From positions 1-64,000 of the forward strand of contig CAMZAE010000006.1 of NCBI GenBank assembly GCA_947304115.1: a stretch of 64,000 nt of DNA, in the 5' to 3' direction. Shown in pieces: positions 60,928 through 64,000 of this stretch. Under the pieces are notes generated by a model. That model did no database searches and was not told where the DNA came from. It saw nothing but the letters and a program-made list of their open reading frames with translations. The DNA comes from an uncultured Prevotellaceae bacterium. GTDB taxonomy: Bacteria > Bacteroidota > Bacteroidia > Bacteroidales > Bacteroidaceae. Made by a program: the position numbers and the translations under genes. Positions within the stretch are counted from its first letter, which is position 1. Each line of letters opens with the position of its first letter.

Positions 60928-61199
60928 GCTATATCGTAAATCTTTCGGAAAAAGCTATTGAAGACTCAGATCGCCTTGAACGTGACGAGCCGAAAGCGTA
61001 CAAGAAGTTCTTAGACTTTCTTGTTGAATTGGAAAGGCATCCTAGGACTGGGACAGGTCATCCTGAACCCTTAAAGGGGCAGCCAGAAGGACGATGGAGC
61101 CGCCGTTTGTCGAAGAAGCACCGTCTCGTCTATCGAATCTATGAGACGGAAGTCGTTGTGCTTGTCATTTCAGCCTACGGCCACTATGATGACAAGTAG
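60924..61199 (+). CDS. YoeB/Txe-family mRNA interferase toxin
   Basis: 91-aa RelE-superfamily toxin. KAIEDSDRLERDEPKAYKKFLDFLVELERHPRTGTGHPEPLKG, then GRWSRRLSKKHRLVYRIYET and the terminal SAYGHYDDK, closely follow YoeB. The basic and His/Tyr C-terminal residues that cut ribosome-bound mRNA are intact, so the toxin should be active. Coupled translation with the antitoxin ensures their balance. Confidence 0.93.
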   Translation: MSYIVNLSEKAIEDSDRLERDEPKAYKKFLDFLVELERHPRTGTGHPEPLKGQPEGRWSRRLSKKHRLVYRIYETEVVVLVISAYGHYDDK

Positions 61200-61552
61200 A
61201 TAATATAATAATGTATAACCTCTAAACGAGATTGCCAATGAAATAAACAGAACGGTGAACGCAAACGGCCCACAGATGAGGCTCAGCCTCGCAGAGCCAC
61301 AGGTTTTAATTAACAAACAAAATCATTAACCAGCGTTTCTGTTCGATACTTAGATAGTATAAGATACCAGAGCTTTTGCTCTTGTTCTTAAATCTCGAAA
61401 CCGCCAAATCTTCGAAACGGAAAGAACAAGCAGTAGAAAGTTCACGCTTTATAGGGGCGTGGATTGTTCTTGCTTATTTCCGTAATGGTTACTTGGCGGT
61501 ACCAGAGATTTGATAAGCATTGAATGGTTCCGCCTTTTTTATTTACTTACTT
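61200..61552 (+). promoter_or_regulatory. Structured leader with terminator/anti-terminator architecture
   Basis: 350 bases without a gene ahead of the lipoprotein at 61553. Hairpins: GAGGC/GCCTC (61278-61290), ATACT/AGTAT (61346-61360), AGAGC/GCTCT (61369-61382), and a nested stem at about 61414-61482 (GGAAA, AGAACAA, CACGC and partners). TTGGCGGT (61493-61500) can pair with ACCGCCAA (61400-61407), or its GGCGGT part can form the terminator stem GGCGGTACC/GGTTCCGCC (61495-61534) followed by six T. The two helices exclude each other. No known riboswitch class was recognised. Confidence 0.55.
61495..61540 (+). terminator. Intrinsic terminator just before the lipoprotein start
   Basis: Nine-bp stem with one mismatch (61495-61503 with 61526-61534), a 22-base loop and TTTTTT at 61535-61540. 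It ends 12 bases before the ATG at 61553. Confidence 0.7.
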
Positions 61553-62086
61553 ATGAAGAAATATGCTTATATGCTTGCATTCTCCTTATGCCTTGGATTG
61601 ATTGCCTGCGGGGGCGACGACGAGGACAATGGTGTCGTAACGCCCTCAAACAACACACAAAATGGCAATACTAAACAGACACTCCCAGACCCAGAAGGAA
61701 CAGTAACGGCAAGAATTGCTAATGATGGTGACCGCTATGGGGGAATTAGCTTAAATGGTCCATATGTATATATGGATGTAATGAATAACCTTTGTGTATA
61801 TGATTATAATGGAGCAGCAATCATAAATATCAGAAATGTAAACGGATTAGCAGCAATTACAAAAGTTCCGACAGGTGGTAGTTATTCAGATACGAAGGTG
61901 GCAACTTCAGAAGGGGACGGGTTTGTGATAAAGGCATATCGTTCTGGTATGTACGGGCAGTCTTCATGGATTGTTATATGCCGTATGTACCTTGCTTCTT
62001 ACATTCGGGACGCACTTGGCAACATCATTGGTGCTACGATAAAATACCAGACAGGCACCGACTGGGTAGAGAAGGACGAGGAATAA
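61553..62086 (+). CDS. Small surface lipoprotein, unknown function
   Basis: 177-aa lipoprotein (CLGLIAC, Cys about 18, then GGDDEDN acidic tether). After a Thr/Asn/Gln linker the domain has GTVTARIANDGDRYGGISLNGPYVYMD, AITKVPTGGSYSDTK and a C-terminal half with RMYLASYIRDALGNIIGATIKYQ. It looks all-beta and resembles small Prevotella lipoproteins of the DUF5036 kind, though I am not sure of the family. ATG 61553 starts directly after a terminator-like hairpin, so expression should be gated by the leader. Confidence 0.7.
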   Translation: MKKYAYMLAFSLCLGLIACGGDDEDNGVVTPSNNTQNGNTKQTLPDPEGTVTARIANDGDRYGGISLNGPYVYMDVMNNLCVYDYNGAAIINIRNVNGLAAITKVPTGGSYSDTKVATSEGDGFVIKAYRSGMYGQSSWIVICRMYLASYIRDALGNIIGATIKYQTGTDWVEKDEE

Positions 62087-62110
62087 GCAAAAATCACTTT
62101 CTTTATCGTC

Positions 62111-62139
62111 AAGTGGAGGCCTATTTTTGGCCTCCACTT
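62111..62139. terminator. Bidirectional terminator between convergent genes
   Basis: Perfect 11-bp stem AAGTGGAGGCC/GGCCTCCACTT with loop TATTTTT, between the convergent genes ending at 62086 and 62155. Confidence 0.88.
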
Positions 62140-62154
62140 ATTATATATAACAGC

Positions 62155-63072
62155 TTATTTAACCAACTGGACCTTTGTGTTTATCACGGAGCCTTGCCCC
62201 ATTGTGCTGGAGGTTACTTCGGAGGTGATGGTCTCTACCCATCCGTCGGATTTTAAGGTATAGGTTGTTTCTTCCTTGGCCTCCATTTTGATGCCGGCTA
62301 TCATGGCATCCATTCTCGTTTTTATTTCGTCGGTCACACCGGGCATCAGTTTCTCCAGGAGGCTGTAAATCAATTGCTTCATTTCCTCCGCACTCATGTT
62401 TATGACTGCGGAACTCTTTATGTTGCTTTTGTCTGTAACGCTGTAGGTGCGCTTCATCTTGATGCCCATATTGTTCTTGAACTCCTCCTCGGTGCCAGTG
62501 TCGATGGTCTTGCCGTTCAGGGCCAACGGACTGGTATTCATCTGAAGGCTCTCCACGAGCGTTTCCTCGGTCAGCTTGCTTGTCAGTTCCCTTTTTACCA
62601 TATCCTTCACCTTTTCCACCACCTTTTCCACCATCTGTTTCCCGTCTTCTTTGTCTGGCAAGGGTATTGAGGAAAGCAGGTTGTCTATCGAAGCCAACGT
62701 CCTTTCCTTTATCTCGTTGAAGTTCATAATCTTTGTCACCCTTCCCTCCTTGTCGGTGGCGTATATGGTGTGGATGCCCTTCAGCATTTCCGTACTCATG
62801 GATATGATGCGGCCCTTCGTGTCGCTTTGGTCGGCATCGTTAGTGACATCTGTAATCAGCGCATCTAAGACATAACCGTCTTGTGTGGCATCTGTCACCT
62901 CGAATGTTGTCAGCGTTGTTATCGTAACAGGTTTCAGCGATGCATTTTTGATGACTGCTTCGGAAGCATACGTCTTCTTCATGCCTTTCTGCATCTTTGG
63001 CGCAATTTTTGTCTGTGCACTGACCAGCATCGCAACGAGCAGCAACGTGCTCATCAAAAAGAACTTTTTCAT
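62155..63072 (-). CDS. Secreted protein of unknown function (DUF6263-like)
   Basis: 305-aa exported protein with a clear signal peptide (MKKFFLMSTLLLVAMLVSA-Q). The body has a long helical, Lys/Glu-rich centre (about 140-200, SIPLPDKEDGKQMVEKVVEKV) between two beta-rich parts (VTITTLTTFEVTDATQDGYVLDALI and ETTYTLKSDGWVETITSEVTSST). This two-lobed pattern is common among Bacteroidota secreted proteins that bind hydrophobic ligands, but the family is not certain. Promoter box at 63104-63111. Confidence 0.65.
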   Translation of the reverse strand: MKKFFLMSTLLLVAMLVSAQTKIAPKMQKGMKKTYASEAVIKNASLKPVTITTLTTFEVTDATQDGYVLDALITDVTNDADQSDTKGRIISMSTEMLKGIHTIYATDKEGRVTKIMNFNEIKERTLASIDNLLSSIPLPDKEDGKQMVEKVVEKVKDMVKRELTSKLTEETLVESLQMNTSPLALNGKTIDTGTEEEFKNNMGIKMKRTYSVTDKSNIKSSAVINMSAEEMKQLIYSLLEKLMPGVTDEIKTRMDAMIAGIKMEAKEETTYTLKSDGWVETITSEVTSSTMGQGSVINTKVQLVK

Positions 63073-63103
63073 AGAGAGTTGAGTTAGATTTGACTTTCAG
63101 CAG

Positions 63104-63111
63104 CAAAGGTA
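63104..63111 (-). promoter_or_regulatory. -7 element for the secreted protein gene
   Basis: TACCTTTG on the minus strand, 31 bases before the ATG at 63072. Confidence 0.5.
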
Positions 63112-63165
63112 GCAATTAAAAGTGAAACATTTGGGATTCTGGGACTAAAGATTAAAGTTTTTTTG

Positions 63166-63173
63166 TATCTTTG
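63166..63173 (+). promoter_or_regulatory. -7 element for bcp
   Basis: TATCTTTG, 29 bases before the bcp ATG. No clear TTTG at 19-20 bases upstream. Confidence 0.5.
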
Positions 63174-63202
63174 CAGCATATAAACAAATAATAGGAATAA
63201 TT

Positions 63203-63655
63203 ATGAACATTGGAGACCGTGCCCCTGAGGTTTTGGGCAAAGACGAACATGGAAAAGACATTCGCTTGAGCGACTACAAAGGCCGTAAGCTGGTTCTGTA
63301 CTTCTATCCGAAGGACAATACGAGCGGTTGTACTGCTGAGGCTTGCAGCCTTCGCGACCGATACGGCGAACTGCAAGGGGCAGGCTACGAGGTGGTGGGC
63401 GTGAGCAAGGACTCGGCCGCCTCGCACCAGAAGTTCAAGGAGAAGCATTCGCTGCCCTTCCCGTTGATAGCCGATGTCGATAAGACGCTCCTTGAGGCGA
63501 TGGGTGCCTGGGGCGAGAAGGTGATGTACGGCAAAAAGACCGTTGGAACAATCCGCACCACCTTCATCATCAACGAAGAAGGCATCATAGAAAAGGTCTT
63601 CTCCGGCAAGCAGGTGAACACGAAAGAGCACGCTACGCAGATACTGGAAAAGTGA
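63203..63655 (+). CDS. bcp: Thioredoxin-dependent thiol peroxidase (Bcp/PrxQ)
   Basis: 150-aa atypical two-Cys peroxiredoxin that reduces hydroperoxides. The active site FYPKDNTSGCTAEACSLRD supplies peroxidatic Cys43 and resolving Cys48, the five-residue spacing of PrxQ. The conserved Arg is in IRTTFIINEEGII. It acts in the cytoplasm with thioredoxin. Its stop is six bases before the SemiSWEET start, so the two are one transcript. Confidence 0.95.
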   Translation: MNIGDRAPEVLGKDEHGKDIRLSDYKGRKLVLYFYPKDNTSGCTAEACSLRDRYGELQGAGYEVVGVSKDSAASHQKFKEKHSLPFPLIADVDKTLLEAMGAWGEKVMYGKKTVGTIRTTFIINEEGIIEKVFSGKQVNTKEHATQILEK

Positions 63656-63661
63656 AAAATT

Positions 63662-63946
63662 ATGGAACAAGGCATTGTCTTTGAAATTTGCGGCATCGTG
63701 GCGAGCATCGGCATGATTCTGGGTTATCTGCCGCAGGCCGTGGAGACGATTCGCACGCGCAACACCGACGGCATCGCCCTCCCCACCTTCCTGATGATGG
63801 CCGTAGGCGGCTTTGCCTTCATGCTCCAGGGACTGCTCCACAAACCCGACATCATCTGGTCGCTCTTCCTGACCAACCTTGTCACGACCTCGTGCAGTTG
63901 TATCGTCTTCAGCATCAAGATCTACAACGACTATTTCCGCAAATAA
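63662..63946 (+). CDS. SemiSWEET sugar transporter
   Basis: 94-aa protein with three membrane helices and the SWEET-family PQ motif (GYLPQAVETIRTRNTDGIALPTF), followed by LWS...NLVTTSCSCIVFSIKIYN. Bacterial SemiSWEETs dimerise to pass sugars down a gradient. It is co-transcribed with bcp, an unusual partner. The 54 bases after it to the end of the window show no gene. Confidence 0.88.
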   Translation: MEQGIVFEICGIVASIGMILGYLPQAVETIRTRNTDGIALPTFLMMAVGGFAFMLQGLLHKPDIIWSLFLTNLVTTSCSCIVFSIKIYNDYFRK

Positions 63947-64000
63947 CAGTCTCGACACGTGAGGTTTTAACGTGCTCCTTTTGGAGAATACGTGTTCAGA

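Overview
This 64 kb window looks like a chromosomal segment of a Bacteroidota species, most likely a Prevotella-like member of the Bacteroidales. The evidence is seen in the sequence. Promoters have the Bacteroidota form TTTG-N19-TAnnTTTG, and Shine-Dalgarno sequences are rarely obvious. The gene complement also fits: a frdCAB-type fumarate reductase, a fused SpmAB protein, an S41 protease, many SpI/SpII secreted proteins, LytTR signalling and a SemiSWEET. No rRNA, phage or CRISPR array is visible.

Layout. 1-0.2 kb: two tRNA-Gln genes (one cut by the window edge). 0.3-12.8 kb: rsfS-ftsH-cdsA, a TrkH potassium transporter, nadB, metH-metF and a RhuM-like gene. 12.9-15.2 kb: a strong promoter followed by about 370 bases with no gene (candidate structured RNA), then a TolB-like propeller protein and an outer-membrane-like protein bracketed by a perfect 33-bp direct repeat. 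15.2-23.6 kb: a one-direction glycan operon with UDP-galactopyranose mutase and two tandem Gtr-like cassettes (GtrA flippase, GT2 transferase, large membrane glycosyltransferases) plus a 60-aa protein of unknown role. 23.7-25.4 kb: a phosphoethanolamine-transferase-like gene carrying 7- and 8-bp microsatellites. 25.6-32.4 kb: a compact four-gene minus-strand operon (lipoprotein, His/Met-loop LytS-type kinase, LytTR regulator, giant secreted protein), the most system-like unit in the window; both surface proteins look like Cthe_2159-type beta-helix carbohydrate-binding proteins. 32.7-41.4 kb: dacB, a coiled-coil protein, trmH, an AT-rich gap with two perfect DnaA boxes (possible origin), nadA, a KefB-type antiporter and polA. 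41.5-43.5 kb: polyprenyl synthase and gluQ. 43.5-56.5 kb: a minus-strand block with a RAYT-like transposase, spmAB, a broken DUF559 gene, ruvB, ybeY, S41 protease, OmpA, deoC, mazG, dtd, uvrC, apt and mnmG. 56.7-60.6 kb: fumarate reductase with a four-helix-bundle gene inserted between subunits A and B. 60.7-64 kb: a YoeB-type toxin-antitoxin pair, a 350-base leader with mutually exclusive helices ahead of a small lipoprotein, a secreted protein, Bcp peroxiredoxin and SemiSWEET.

A theme across the window is that short palindromic or simple repeats of intergenic type have entered conserved genes in frame (metH, polA, mnmG, gluQ, dacB, ruvB, a phosphoethanolamine transferase). A REP-associated-type transposase lies in the same window. 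In polA the insert sits where the proofreading exonuclease motifs should be.
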